Shown here: positions 13,992-22,644 of the stretch, piece after piece | How the letters are laid out: each line of letters starts with the position of its first letter | Position numbering within the stretch: position 1 is the first letter of the stretch | Source: an uncultured Clostridia bacterium | GTDB lineage: Bacteria; Bacillota; Clostridia; Christensenellales; Borkfalkiaceae | Assembly: GCA_947589585.1 (NCBI GenBank) | Contig: CANQCA010000002.1 | Coordinates: forward strand, 1 to 35,106 | Direction: 5' to 3' | Length of the DNA: 35,106 nt | The notes under the pieces: generated by a model | The model's database searches: none | What the model was told of the DNA's origin: nothing | What the model saw: the letters and a program-made list of their open reading frames with translations, nothing else | Translations under genes and position numbers: made by a program

Positions 13992-14783
13992 TTAACAAAA
14001 TTTTTCCGTCAAGATATGCAGTTCCTTCTCGTAGTTCATGCCGTACTTCTTATCGGGGACTTCGCGGGCGGTGCGCAGAATGGAGCGGTAGCAAAATTCC
14101 ACGGTGAGTTTCAAAGCGGCCTCTAAGGGCATCCCGCCGCCGATGCAGCCTGCAAAGGCCGATGCAAACACGTCGCCCGCGCCGTGGAAGGAGCCCTCCA
14201 CTTTTTTAAGCGGCATGCGCTTTTCGCCCCCGTCGAAGTAGTAGAGGGCGTAGCCCGCTTCATCGTCCGCGCCCGTGATGACGGGGTGGGGGCAGAGGGC
14301 GGCAAGCTTTGCAAGCGCCTTGCTCGCAGCGCGTTCCCCCGTGAGAAGGAAGGCCTCGGTGTCGTTGGGCAAAATATAGTCGGCGAGCGCACAGAGGGTA
14401 CCCATGTCCGCGGCGAACCCCTCATCAAAGCCGCGATAGAAGGAAAAATTATCCCCCAGAACGGGGTCCACGATGAAGAGCCCGCCTTCCTTCAAAAAGC
14501 GTTTTTTGACTTCCTTCACGAACTCGATCTGGGCGCGGCTGCCGAGGTACCCGCTCAAGATCACGTCGTATTTGAGTCCGAGCGTCTCCCAATGGTCGCA
14601 GATCTTCTTCATCTCGTCGTCGAGCCCGAGGAAGGTGTAGCCCGAAAAGCCGCCCGTGTGGGTGGAGAGAAGGGCGGTGGGGAGGATATCCACCGTCGCC
14701 CCGCAAGCGGAGAGCACGGGGAGCGCCACGGTCAAAGAGCACTTCCCCACGCAGGAGATATCGTTGATGGCAAGCGCGCGCAT
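13992..14783 (-). CDS. pdxY: Pyridoxal/pyridoxamine kinase (PfkB fold)
   Basis: 263 residues. It phosphorylates pyridoxal or pyridoxamine with ATP in the B6 salvage route to pyridoxal phosphate. The N-terminal block INDISCVGKCSLTVALPVL (6-24) and LLSTHTGGF (39-47) are characteristic of this kinase group. LSGYLGS (76-82), DPVLGDN (106-112) and the GAGD anion-hole motif with catalytic Asp204 (201-204) follow. GGAGGT precedes the ATG on the minus strand. Bacillota also use a ThiD-like pyridoxal kinase, but this one is the PdxK/PdxY type by its N-terminus; the exact preferred vitamer is not decided by sequence. The gene symbol is a best fit. Confidence 0.92.
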   Translation of the reverse strand: MRALAINDISCVGKCSLTVALPVLSACGATVDILPTALLSTHTGGFSGYTFLGLDDEMKKICDHWETLGLKYDVILSGYLGSRAQIEFVKEVKKRFLKEGGLFIVDPVLGDNFSFYRGFDEGFAADMGTLCALADYILPNDTEAFLLTGERAASKALAKLAALCPHPVITGADDEAGYALYYFDGGEKRMPLKKVEGSFHGAGDVFASAFAGCIGGGMPLEAALKLTVEFCYRSILRTAREVPDKKYGMNYEKELHILTEKFC

Positions 14784-14807
14784 AAATTACCTCCGAAACT
14801 GAAACAT

Positions 14808-14836
14808 ATTATATCAATTTTGCGCGCAAAACGCAA
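14808..14836 (-). promoter_or_regulatory. Promoter for the pyridoxal kinase gene
   Basis: On the minus strand TTGCGT (14836-14831), 17-nt spacer and TATAAT (14813-14808), 25 nt before the ATG. Confidence 0.75.
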
Positions 14837-14894
14837 CGCTATTTGGGAAATTGCTATCTTTTTTGGAAAATTTTCGTTCACTTCGTGATTTTTC

Positions 14895-14923
14895 TTTACA
14901 AAATGAATGAAAGTCGCTAAAAT
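14895..14923 (+). promoter_or_regulatory. Promoter for the Pr6Pr-type membrane protein gene
   Basis: TTTACA (14895-14900), 17-nt spacer, TAAAAT (14918-14923). Predicted start near 14930 rules out the upstream in-frame TTG at 14923 as translation start. Confidence 0.8.
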
Positions 14924-14955
14924 TGATACACAAAGGAAACTATTTCGAGGTAAAT

Positions 14956-15666
14956 ATGAGAAAGAATCTTGTCGTGCAACTCATGTACCGCATTGTTTTA
15001 TGTTGCGTCTCCTTTCTTGCCTGCCTGCTCTCTCTCCGCATTTTCTATGCGGGGCAAGGCGGGTATTCCATGAGCTGGGAGATCCTAAAGTACTATACCA
15101 ATCTATCCAATTATGCGGTGTTTGCCGTCTCTATCGCAGTGACCGTCGCCACGGCAGTCCGCGTTCTGAAGGGGGAACGCGAGGGATACAACAGGATCCT
15201 TCGGACCTTCAAATTTATGACGACCGTCATGATCCTCGTCACGTTCCTCGTCGTGATCGTTCTCCTCAACAGCCCCGCGCAGGCAAGCTATTGGCTGGAT
15301 ATCGGGAATATGTCGTTCCATTGTCTCGCGCCGCTCCTCTTCGTCTTTGATTACATATTGTTTGAAAAGAAGGGTACCATGTCGGTGTTTGCGCCCCTGT
15401 ACAGCCTGATCTTACCCCTCATTTACGTCGTGTATATCTTCATCTTAGGTGGGACGATCGAGAATTTTGAATATCCGTATTTCTTCCTCAACGTGCATGA
15501 GCTCGGCTACGGAAAAGTCTGCCTGTGGGTGCTTGCGCTCGTTTTGATCTTCACAGTGATAGGCTACCTTCTGTGGCTATGGAACCGCTTCGGAAAGTTC
15601 GGCGGCAAGTGGAAATTCGACTTTTCCAATATCCGCCATACCGTGCGGGAGGGCAAAGAAGCGTAA
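14956..15666 (+). CDS. Pr6Pr-type six-helix membrane protein
   Basis: 236 residues with about six hydrophobic segments and a short basic C-terminal tail. Motifs fit the Pr6Pr / FAR-17a-AIG1-like group: YYTNLSN (46-52) after the first helix, FHCLAPLLFVFDY (121-133) with conserved His122 and Asp132, and YPYFFLNVHELG near 178-190 before the last helix. The eukaryotic AIG1 relatives are lipid hydrolases, but the bacterial group has no settled function, so none is claimed. The start at ATG 14956 has GAGG about 6 nt upstream. It is followed after 75 nt by the HMA-domain gene, which has its own promoter. Confidence 0.8.
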   Translation: MRKNLVVQLMYRIVLCCVSFLACLLSLRIFYAGQGGYSMSWEILKYYTNLSNYAVFAVSIAVTVATAVRVLKGEREGYNRILRTFKFMTTVMILVTFLVVIVLLNSPAQASYWLDIGNMSFHCLAPLLFVFDYILFEKKGTMSVFAPLYSLILPLIYVVYIFILGGTIENFEYPYFFLNVHELGYGKVCLWVLALVLIFTVIGYLLWLWNRFGKFGGKWKFDFSNIRHTVREGKEA

Positions 15667-15703
15667 AGGATATGCAAAACTTTTTTCTGCGGGCGGAAAT
15701 AAC

Positions 15704-15732
15704 TTTACACCGCCCCGCTTTTTTGCTATAAT
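15704..15732 (+). promoter_or_regulatory. Strong promoter abutting a start codon
   Basis: TTTACA (15704-15709), 17-nt spacer, perfect TATAAT (15727-15732). The ATG is at 15741, so the predicted transcription start (about 15739) leaves almost no leader. Confidence 0.88.
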
Positions 15733-15740
15733 TTGTGGGT

Positions 15741-15965
15741 ATGAAAAAAGTCATCGAGATCGAAGATCTCTGTTGCAAGAAATGTGCGGAGCGGCTCGAG
15801 AACAAGCTTCTTCTCATCGACAGCATTTTAAGCGCGCGGGCAAATTTCAAAAGAGGGGTCGTCTTCGTTGAAACGAACCTTTCGGACGAAGCGATCGCCG
15901 CATGCGTCAAGGATGCCGGGTTCGAAGTAAAAGCAGTGCGCCCCCGCAAGGGCATCTTCGGCTGA
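15741..15965 (+). CDS. Small HMA-domain (copper-chaperone-like) protein
   Basis: 74 residues: one heavy-metal-associated domain with a beta-alpha-beta-beta-alpha-beta pattern. The metal site is CxxC at Cys12-Cys15 (in LCCKKCAERL), the usual place for CopZ-like chaperones and MerP. GFEVKAV near the end is the last strand. CopZ-like proteins carry Cu(I) to P-type ATPases, but no ATPase or CopY-type regulator lies nearby, so a copper role is not shown. There is no ribosome-binding site before the ATG, and the promoter -10 ends 8 nt upstream, so the mRNA is predicted to be leaderless. ileS starts 27 nt downstream with no terminator between, so the two are probably cotranscribed. Confidence 0.85.
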   Translation: MKKVIEIEDLCCKKCAERLENKLLLIDSILSARANFKRGVVFVETNLSDEAIAACVKDAGFEVKAVRPRKGIFG

Positions 15966-15992
15966 AAAAGAGCACCCCTCAAAGGAGTTTTT

Positions 15993-18900
15993 ATGTATAA
16001 AAAGGTAGATACATCGCTCAATTTCGTGGAGCGGGAAGAGGAGATCGCGGCCTTTTGGAAGGAGAACCACATCTTCGAAAAGTCCGTCGAAAAGAATGAG
16101 GGCGGGAAGGAATTTTCCTTCTTCGACGGTCCTCCCACAGCCAACGGCAAGCCGCACATCGGGCATGTTTTGACACGTTCTATCAAGGACGCCATTCCCC
16201 GCTACCGCACCATGAAGGGCTACCATGTCCTGCGCAAGGCGGGCTGGGATACGCACGGGCTGCCCGTCGAACTCGAAGTGGAGAAATCGCTCGGGCTCGA
16301 CGGAAAAAAGCAGATCGAGACGTACGGCATCGAGCCCTTCAACAAGAAGTGCAAGGAATCGGTGTGGAAATACCAGAGCGAATGGGAGAAGATGAGCGAG
16401 CGCGTCGGCTATTGGGTGGATATGGAACACCCCTATGTCACCTATCACAACGATTATATCGAATCGGTCTGGTGGGCGCTCAAAGAGATGCACAAGAAGG
16501 GGCTTTTATATAAAGGGCACAAGATCGTTCCATATTGCCCCCGCTGCGGCACGGCGCTTTCTTCCCACGAGGTCGCCCAAGGCTATAAGGACGTGAAGGA
16601 GACTTCCGCGATCGCACGCTTTAAGGTGGCGGGAAAGGAAAACACCTTCATCCTCGCATGGACGACGACGCCGTGGACGCTTCCTTCCAACGTCGCGCTC
16701 TGTATGAATCCCGATGAAGATTACGTCGAGATCGCGGCGGAGGACGGTGCGCACTACATTCTCGCCGAGGCGCTCGCAGGCAAATTCTTCGAAAACTTCG
16801 AAGTCGTCGATCGCCGCAAGGGGAAGGATTACGAGGGTACCGTGTACGAGCCGCTCTTCGGTTGGGCGGAAGGGAGCTTCAAAGAAAAGGCGTATTTCGT
16901 CGTCTGCGACGGCTACGTCACGCTTACCGACGGCACGGGCGTCGTGCACATCGCGCCCGCTTTCGGCGAAGACGATTACCGCGTCGGCAAGAAGTATCAT
17001 CTGCCCGTCGTCCAGCTCGTCAACGAGCGGGGGCGTTTCGATGAGCGCTGCCCCGAACTCGACGGGCTCTTCGCAAAGGATGCGGATAAGATCATTCTCG
17101 ATATGCTCAAAGGGCGGGGGCTGCTCTTCAAGAAACTGCCCTACGAGCACAGCTATCCCCACTGCTGGCGGTGCGATACGCCGCTTCTCTATTATGCGCG
17201 GGCAAGCTGGTTCATTGAGGTCACAAAGGTCAAGGAAAAACTCATCGCCGCCAACCGTTCGGTGAACTGGATGCCCGAGAGCATCAAAGAGGGCAGGATG
17301 GGGAACTTCCTCGAAAACGTCATCGATTGGGGCCTGTCCCGCGACCGCTACTGGGGCACGCCGCTGCCCGTTTGGGTGTGCGAGGATTGCGGCGGGATCG
17401 AGGTCATCGGTTCGCGGCAGGAGCTTTGCGAAAAGACGGGTGCGCCCGCGGATATCGAACTGCACCGCCCGTACGTCGATAAATTGTTCTGCGCCTGCAA
17501 AAAGTGCGGCGGCACCTGTAAGCGCACGCCCGAGGTCATCGATTGCTGGTTCGACTCGGGCTCCATGCCCTTTGCGCAGTATCACTATCCCTTCGAGAAC
17601 AAGGATCTCTTCGAGGAGACCTTCCCCGCCGACTTTATCTCGGAAGCCGTCGACCAGACGAGGGGCTGGTTCTATGTCTTGCTTGTCATCTCGACCATCC
17701 TTTTCGATAGGGCGCCCTTCAAAAACTGCATCAGTTTAGGGCTCGTCGCCGATAAGAACGGCATCAAAATGAGCAAACACAAGGGCAACGTCGTCGATCC
17801 GTGGACGGTGCTTTTGAAGCAGGGCGCAGACGCCGTGCGGTGGTATTTCTACACAAACAGTGCGCCGTGGCTGCCCTCGCGCTTCGGCGAAGAGGCGGTC
17901 TCCGAGAGCCAGAGAAAGTTTCAGGGAACGCTTTGGAACACCTACGCCTTCTTCACCCTTTATGCGGAGATCGACGGCTACGATCCCTCAAAGTACGATT
18001 TGAAGAAGTGCCGTCTCTCGCTCATGGACAGGTGGGCGCTCTCCAAGCTCAACACCCTCGTGAAGGAAGTGGATGAACAGCTCAACGCCTACAACATTCT
18101 GGATAGCGCCCGCGCCATTCAGGACTATGCGGATGAGCTCTCAAACTGGTATGTGAGAAGGGGCCGCGACCGCTATTGGGGGCCCGAGATGACCGAGGAT
18201 AAGGCGGCGGCTTATACGACGCTCTACACCATTCTCGTGGCGCTTGCAAAGCTCATCGCGCCCTACATGCCCTTCATGGCAGAGATGATGTATCGGAATC
18301 TGGTCCCGCAGTTTTTCCCCGATGCTCCCATCTCCGTGCACCTCTGTGACTACCCTGTCGCGGACATGGTATGGGTGGATCCCGTCCTCGAAGCGGGCAT
18401 GGAGGATGTGTTGCACGTCGTCGAGCTCGGGCGCAGCGCCCGCAACACGGGCAATCTCAAGAACCGCCAGCCCCTTTCGGAGATGCTCATCGCCTCGGAT
18501 AAGAAGCTCGCCATCTCGGGGGAACTTGAAGCCGTCACCCTCGACGAACTCAACGTGAAGAAGCTGCGTTTCCTCGAGGGGGGCGAGGAACTCGTCTCCT
18601 ATACCTTGAAGCCGCAGCTCAGAACGCTCGGCCCCAAGTACGGCAAGAAACTGCGCCTCATCACGGAGTTCTTACAGACGTGCAATGCGGCGGAAGTGGT
18701 CGCCTGCGTCAAGGCGGGCGGGCCCTACAAGGTGGATCTCGAAGGCGAGGTGGAGCTCTTCGAAGAAGACTTGCAGATCTTCACCTCTTCCGCGCACGGC
18801 TATGCCACGGCGCAGGGGTACGGCATCACCGTCGCCCTCAATACCGAGCTTTCGGAGGATCTCCTCGACGAGGGCGCAGAGCGCGAGCTCGTCTCCAAGA

Positions 18901-19112
18901 TCCAATCCATGCGCAAAGAGGCGGGCTTTGAGGTGACCGACCGCATTGCCCTATACCATGTCGCAGAGGGAAGGGCGCGGAAAGTGCTCTTGAAGGGTTC
19001 TTTCGCCCAAGACGTCCTCGCCGAAAAAGTAGAGGAAGGTGCGCACGAGGGCTTCACCAAGGACCTCGATATCAACGGCGACAAGGCCACCCTCACGATC
19101 GTAAAATTGTAA
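15993..19112 (+). CDS. ileS: Isoleucyl-tRNA synthetase, long (IleS2-like) form
   Basis: 1039 residues. It charges tRNA-Ile with isoleucine and edits valine. HIGH is at 55-58 (GKPHIGHVL) and the second class I motif reads KMSKH at 592-596 rather than KMSKS. WTTTPWTLPSN marks the editing domain, and CPRCGTALSSHEVAQGY plus VCEDCGG and CKKCGG look like zinc-ribbon segments. Length and the KMSKH variant fit the eukaryote-like IleS2 type, some members of which resist mupirocin; resistance here is only inferred. AAAGGAG lies 6 nt before the ATG. The gap to the HMA gene is 27 nt, so there is no room for the T-box leader common on Bacillota ileS genes unless it lies further upstream. Confidence 0.97.
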   Translation: MYKKVDTSLNFVEREEEIAAFWKENHIFEKSVEKNEGGKEFSFFDGPPTANGKPHIGHVLTRSIKDAIPRYRTMKGYHVLRKAGWDTHGLPVELEVEKSLGLDGKKQIETYGIEPFNKKCKESVWKYQSEWEKMSERVGYWVDMEHPYVTYHNDYIESVWWALKEMHKKGLLYKGHKIVPYCPRCGTALSSHEVAQGYKDVKETSAIARFKVAGKENTFILAWTTTPWTLPSNVALCMNPDEDYVEIAAEDGAHYILAEALAGKFFENFEVVDRRKGKDYEGTVYEPLFGWAEGSFKEKAYFVVCDGYVTLTDGTGVVHIAPAFGEDDYRVGKKYHLPVVQLVNERGRFDERCPELDGLFAKDADKIILDMLKGRGLLFKKLPYEHSYPHCWRCDTPLLYYARASWFIEVTKVKEKLIAANRSVNWMPESIKEGRMGNFLENVIDWGLSRDRYWGTPLPVWVCEDCGGIEVIGSRQELCEKTGAPADIELHRPYVDKLFCACKKCGGTCKRTPEVIDCWFDSGSMPFAQYHYPFENKDLFEETFPADFISEAVDQTRGWFYVLLVISTILFDRAPFKNCISLGLVADKNGIKMSKHKGNVVDPWTVLLKQGADAVRWYFYTNSAPWLPSRFGEEAVSESQRKFQGTLWNTYAFFTLYAEIDGYDPSKYDLKKCRLSLMDRWALSKLNTLVKEVDEQLNAYNILDSARAIQDYADELSNWYVRRGRDRYWGPEMTEDKAAAYTTLYTILVALAKLIAPYMPFMAEMMYRNLVPQFFPDAPISVHLCDYPVADMVWVDPVLEAGMEDVLHVVELGRSARNTGNLKNRQPLSEMLIASDKKLAISGELEAVTLDELNVKKLRFLEGGEELVSYTLKPQLRTLGPKYGKKLRLITEFLQTCNAAEVVACVKAGGPYKVDLEGEVELFEEDLQIFTSSAHGYATAQGYGITVALNTELSEDLLDEGAERELVSKIQSMRKEAGFEVTDRIALYHVAEGRARKVLLKGSFAQDVLAEKVEEGAHEGFTKDLDINGDKATLTIVKL

Positions 19113-19126
19113 CGAAGAAAAAAATG

Positions 19127-19152
19127 ACCGCCTCGGGAGTGCCCGAGGCGGT
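19127..19152. terminator. Bidirectional terminator between ileS and pepV
   Basis: A perfect 11-bp stem (19127-19137 with 19142-19152). The minus-strand side is followed by a T-rich run (complement of A's at 19117-19124), so it is strongest for the convergent dipeptidase gene. Confidence 0.88.
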
Positions 19153-19166
19153 TTCGCATACATTGG

Positions 19167-20429
19167 TTATTTCGTGAGTTCGCGGATGGCTTCGCGGTAG
19201 ATCTCCAAAAGCAGTTTCACGCGCTCGAGCGTGATATATTCGTTGGGTTGGTGGATGACGGCTTCGTCGCCCTCCTTTTCGGGGCCGAACGCCACGCCGT
19301 GAGCAAGCGCTCGCGCATAGGTCCCCCCGCCGATCGCGACGGGCCCCATCGACTTCCCCGTGCACTTCTCGTAGACCTTGAGAAGCGTTGTAACGAGTTC
19401 ATCGTCCTTATCCACGAGGAGGGGCTCCTGATGGTGCAGCGTCTCATAGCGAATGCCGAACATGCGCAGCTTTTCGTGCACCCGTTCCGCGGACATGGTG
19501 GCGGGATAACGGATGTCGGCGACCACTTGCACTTCGCCCTTGCGATACTTGACGAGATCGGGAGAAAGGGTCAGCCCGCCCGTCTCGTCCGAAAGAGTTT
19601 TGAGGCCGTAGGCGTCGTCGAAGAGACATTCTATGATGTGGCGGACGACCTCGCACTCCGCAAAATATTGCAGAATGGGCAGGATCGCATTCTCGCCCTT
19701 TTCGGGGGTGGAGCCGTGTGCACTCTTGCCGCGGGAGACGAGTTTGCGTTTCTCGAACGTAAGACCCAGCGCGGCCGCCTTTTTCTCATCGCGGATGCGG
19801 GGGATGGCTTCGCAAAGATCGCAGACCATGTTTGCGCTCGTGCCGCCCTGCAGCCGTGTAAAGGGCGCCTTCTTTATGGGGAAGTGCAGCCGTACGTGCA
19901 AAATGCCTTTCTCCGCGTAGATGACGGGGAAATCCGCGTCGGGCGAGAAGCCGTCCTCGGGCATATGGGCGACCTTTTTATAGTGCTCGATGCACGCCCA
20001 GCCGTCCTCCTCGTTGCACCCGACGATGAGCTTGATCTTCCTTTTCGGCACGAAGCCTTCGTCGAGGAGCTGCTTCATGGCATAGAGCGCGCAGATCGCG
20101 GGGCCCTTATCGTCCATCGCCCCGCGGCCCCAGATCTTTCCGCCTTCGATGACGCCGCCGAAGGGGGGCATGTCCCAGCCCGACCCTGCAGGAACGACGT
20201 CGAGGTGGCATAAAACGGCAAATTCTTCTCCCTCGCCGAAGAGCACTTCTCCGACGTATCCGTCGTAGTTTTTGGTGGAAAAGCCGAGCTTTTCTGCGAG
20301 CGATAAGAAGTGGGAGAGGCACTCCGCCGCACCCTTACCGAAGGGGGCGCCGCGCGCCTTCTTTTGATGCGAGGAATCGAAGCGGATGCTCTCCGCGATG
20401 CTCTTAGCGGCCTTGTCAAGATAATTCAT
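19167..20429 (-). CDS. pepV: PepV-like M20 metallo-dipeptidase
   Basis: 420 residues. It would cleave dipeptides in the cytoplasm using two metal ions. The M20 sites are visible: CHLDVVPAG (74-82, His75 and Asp77), GRGAMDDKGP (101-110, bridging Asp106), CNEEDGW (138-144, Glu140/Glu141), SAHGSTPEKGENA in the lid region, GGGTYARAL and the C-terminal His in HQPNEYI. The GRGAMDDKGP and SAHGSTPE forms are typical of PepV/Sapep rather than succinyl-diaminopimelate desuccinylase. GGAG is about 9 nt before the ATG. It is about 40 residues shorter than PepV of lactobacilli (around 470), mostly within the lid. A single-gene unit with its own promoter. Confidence 0.93.
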   Translation of the reverse strand: MNYLDKAAKSIAESIRFDSSHQKKARGAPFGKGAAECLSHFLSLAEKLGFSTKNYDGYVGEVLFGEGEEFAVLCHLDVVPAGSGWDMPPFGGVIEGGKIWGRGAMDDKGPAICALYAMKQLLDEGFVPKRKIKLIVGCNEEDGWACIEHYKKVAHMPEDGFSPDADFPVIYAEKGILHVRLHFPIKKAPFTRLQGGTSANMVCDLCEAIPRIRDEKKAAALGLTFEKRKLVSRGKSAHGSTPEKGENAILPILQYFAECEVVRHIIECLFDDAYGLKTLSDETGGLTLSPDLVKYRKGEVQVVADIRYPATMSAERVHEKLRMFGIRYETLHHQEPLLVDKDDELVTTLLKVYEKCTGKSMGPVAIGGGTYARALAHGVAFGPEKEGDEAVIHQPNEYITLERVKLLLEIYREAIRELTK

Positions 20430-20472
20430 GATCGTTCTCCGCAGCGGCTTTCTCGCCGCCGTCTATTGATTT

Positions 20473-20501
20473 ATTTTACCAAAACCGCGGCGCGATGTCA
20501 A
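20473..20501 (-). promoter_or_regulatory. Promoter for pepV
   Basis: On the minus strand TTGACA (20501-20496), 17-nt spacer, TAAAAT (20478-20473). Confidence 0.87.
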
Positions 20502-20603
20502 GAGTTTTGCGCGATCCTTCCCTTGTCCCGGTCGCCGCATGTGGGAAAATGGCGTTCGGGAAGGGAAAATTTCCCCGCCGAAGAAAAAATATATGCCGTA
20601 TAC

Positions 20604-20632
20604 TTGTATTTCTCCCGCAAAACTGTTATAAT
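20604..20632 (+). promoter_or_regulatory. Promoter for the radC operon
   Basis: TTGTAT (20604-20609), 17-nt spacer, TATAAT (20627-20632). The predicted start near 20639 lies after the ATG at 20634, which selects the ATG at 20661. Confidence 0.8.
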
Positions 20633-20660
20633 TATGACATATTTCAGCGGAGCGGATAGG

Positions 20661-21377
20661 ATGCACGAAGGTCATAGGCAAAGAATGTTTGCTCATTTGA
20701 AGCGCGGCGCGGGCAATCTGGAGGACCATGAACTTCTGGAGCTCTTGCTTTTTTTTGCGATCCCCCGCAAAAATACCAACCCGATCGCGCACATGCTCAT
20801 TTCCGCATTCGGGAGTCTGGAAGGGGTATTCCGCGCAGATCACGATCAATATCTCGCCATAGAGGGGATCGGGGAGAGCACGGCCGCCTACCTTTCCGCA
20901 CTCTCCGGACTGATAGGCCGTCTCGGCCGTGCGGATGCGAAATACAGTCTCCCCGTCGTCGGAAACGTTCATGCGTTTGTGGATTTTCTCGGCTCCCGTT
21001 TCGATGGGAGCACGGAGGAATCTCTCGAGGTCTACTGTCTCGACGAACAGCACCGCGTGTTCTTCACCAAGCATTTCACCACGTTCCAATCCGACAAAGT
21101 GACGATCGCACCCGATGAGCTCAATGAGATCGTCACTCTTCAGCATCCGCACAGTATCGTCGTTGCGCACAATCATCCGCTCACATCGGCGCGCCCTTCC
21201 GCGGCGGACGACGTTTTCACCGCACAGCTCTCCCTGCTTTGTTTTGCGCACGGCATCTCGCTCGAAGATCACATCATCGTGGGGGAGAACGAGACGTATT
21301 CCTATTTTCTCTCGGGAAGGCTGAGCGCCATCAGGCAGAACTGCAAGGATAGCTTTGTCGGGGAGGAGGAACCATGA
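20661..21377 (+). CDS. radC: RadC-like JAB/MPN domain protein
   Basis: 238 residues. The N-terminal region has the RadC opening GHRQRM (4-9) and HELLELLLFFAIPRKNTN (23-40), then a helix-hairpin-helix-like stretch GSLEGV...AIEGIGESTAAYL (51-78). The JAB1/MPN domain (about 118-225) carries the metal motif HNHP with His170 and His172 and an Asp at 183/184 (PSAADD). RadC was once linked to DNA repair; that role is now doubted and the biochemical function is unclear. The start at 20661 has GGAG 8 nt upstream and lies after the mapped promoter. The stop overlaps the next start (ATGA at 21374-21377), so it is translationally coupled to a histidine kinase. This is not the usual mreB/maf setting. Confidence 0.9.
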   Translation: MHEGHRQRMFAHLKRGAGNLEDHELLELLLFFAIPRKNTNPIAHMLISAFGSLEGVFRADHDQYLAIEGIGESTAAYLSALSGLIGRLGRADAKYSLPVVGNVHAFVDFLGSRFDGSTEESLEVYCLDEQHRVFFTKHFTTFQSDKVTIAPDELNEIVTLQHPHSIVVAHNHPLTSARPSAADDVFTAQLSLLCFAHGISLEDHIIVGENETYSYFLSGRLSAIRQNCKDSFVGEEEP

Positions 21378-22642
21378 AAAAAATCCATCTTCATGCGCCT
21401 ACGACGACGAAGGAAGCGCTCGATACCCTCAATGTGTTCCACAAGTATGCGAAGTTCTTCCTGCTCGGGGCGCTCATGATCGCCTGCATCTTTCTCATCG
21501 TCAACAGCCGCGGGCCGCAGTTCGGCATCTACGGCTGGTATGTCACCCTTCCCGTCTCCCTGCTCTTCCTCGCGGAGAACGCCGTAAAGCTTTGGTCGAT
21601 GCAGACTTTCAAAAGCAAGATCGCCTTCTATGTTCTCGACGTCCTGTGCCTCCTCGTCCTCACGATCTTCTCGAGCGGCTCTCTCATCTCGACGATGTAC
21701 CTCATCATTCTCACCGAGTACTATCTGAGCCAGGATCGCCTGTGGGGGAGCATCTTCATGTGCATCATGTGCGTCGCGGTGCTCTTTATCACCTTCGCCT
21801 TCTCCGAGCTTCTGCACGCCGGGCCCGCACAGTTCGATTTCCTCTCCGTCGCCTCGAGCATGGTGAGCGATCTTATGCTTATCGTCATCCACTTCCTCGT
21901 CATCAATTTCGCCATCTTCTTCTATAAGAAGAACCGTGAGCTGACCAAGGCGAACGACGAACTCAACGAGATCAATACAAAGCTCAACAAGGCCTATCTC
22001 GAATTGCAGGAGCTCACCGCCCTCGAAGAACGGCAGCGCATCGCCAAGGAGATCCACGATACCGCGGGGCACTCCATCACGACCGTCATCATGCAGACGG
22101 AGGCGGCAAAGCTCGTTATCGACACCGACGTCGAGGACGCCAAGCGCAAACTGGCCGCGGCGAATCTTCAGGCCAAACACGCCTTGGAGGAGCTCCGTGA
22201 GAGCGTGCACCTTCTCTCGGGAAAAGAGGAGGGGATGACCCTCAAGGGCCAGCTTCTCGAGGTGATCCACGAATCGACAGACGGAACGGGCATCGCCATC
22301 CGCTACGACATCGACGAGCTCGAGCTTTGCGACGCAAAGCGCCGCTTCCTCATGAATGCGCTCAAAGAGGGCGTCTCCAACGGCCTCCGCCATGGCAATG
22401 CGACCGCCTTTTGGTTCGAACTCAAAGTAAAGGACGGAAGCGTGAGCATGCTTCTTTCCGATAACGGCAAGGGCATGGAGATATCCAAACTCAAGGAGGG
22501 ATTCGGTCTCTCGGGCATGACGCGCCGCGCAAAGTCGCTCGGCGGGACGGTATGGTTCGAAACAGAGCCCGGGGAAGGGTTCGAGATCCACATCCTGCTC
22601 CCCCTCGACGGCGAGCAGGCCAATCAAGAAAAAGGGAGTTGA
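21374..22642 (+). CDS. Membrane sensor histidine kinase (HisKA_3/NarL-type)
   Basis: 422 residues. Five or six hydrophobic segments fill about 27-185, with very short outside loops and no extracellular sensor domain, so it may sense membrane state or a partner protein. A coiled-coil helix (186-218) leads to the HisKA_3 dimerisation domain with phospho-acceptor His228 in EIHDTAGHS. The ATPase has an N-box Asn336 (EGVSNGLRHG), a DNGKGM box (363-368) and GFGLSGM (376-382). It should phosphorylate the response regulator encoded 2 nt downstream. The start codon overlaps the radC stop and is preceded by GGAGGA. The layout recalls LiaS- or DesK-like kinases, but no lia gene is nearby. The target genes are not known. 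Confidence 0.92.
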   Translation: MKKIHLHAPTTTKEALDTLNVFHKYAKFFLLGALMIACIFLIVNSRGPQFGIYGWYVTLPVSLLFLAENAVKLWSMQTFKSKIAFYVLDVLCLLVLTIFSSGSLISTMYLIILTEYYLSQDRLWGSIFMCIMCVAVLFITFAFSELLHAGPAQFDFLSVASSMVSDLMLIVIHFLVINFAIFFYKKNRELTKANDELNEINTKLNKAYLELQELTALEERQRIAKEIHDTAGHSITTVIMQTEAAKLVIDTDVEDAKRKLAAANLQAKHALEELRESVHLLSGKEEGMTLKGQLLEVIHESTDGTGIAIRYDIDELELCDAKRRFLMNALKEGVSNGLRHGNATAFWFELKVKDGSVSMLLSDNGKGMEISKLKEGFGLSGMTRRAKSLGGTVWFETEPGEGFEIHILLPLDGEQANQEKGS

Positions 22643-22644
22643 AT

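Noticed and set aside
20310..20660. N-terminal extension of RadC
   Set aside because: The extended frame runs through the pepV promoter and the radC promoter; the ATG at 20661 is the first good start after the predicted transcript start.
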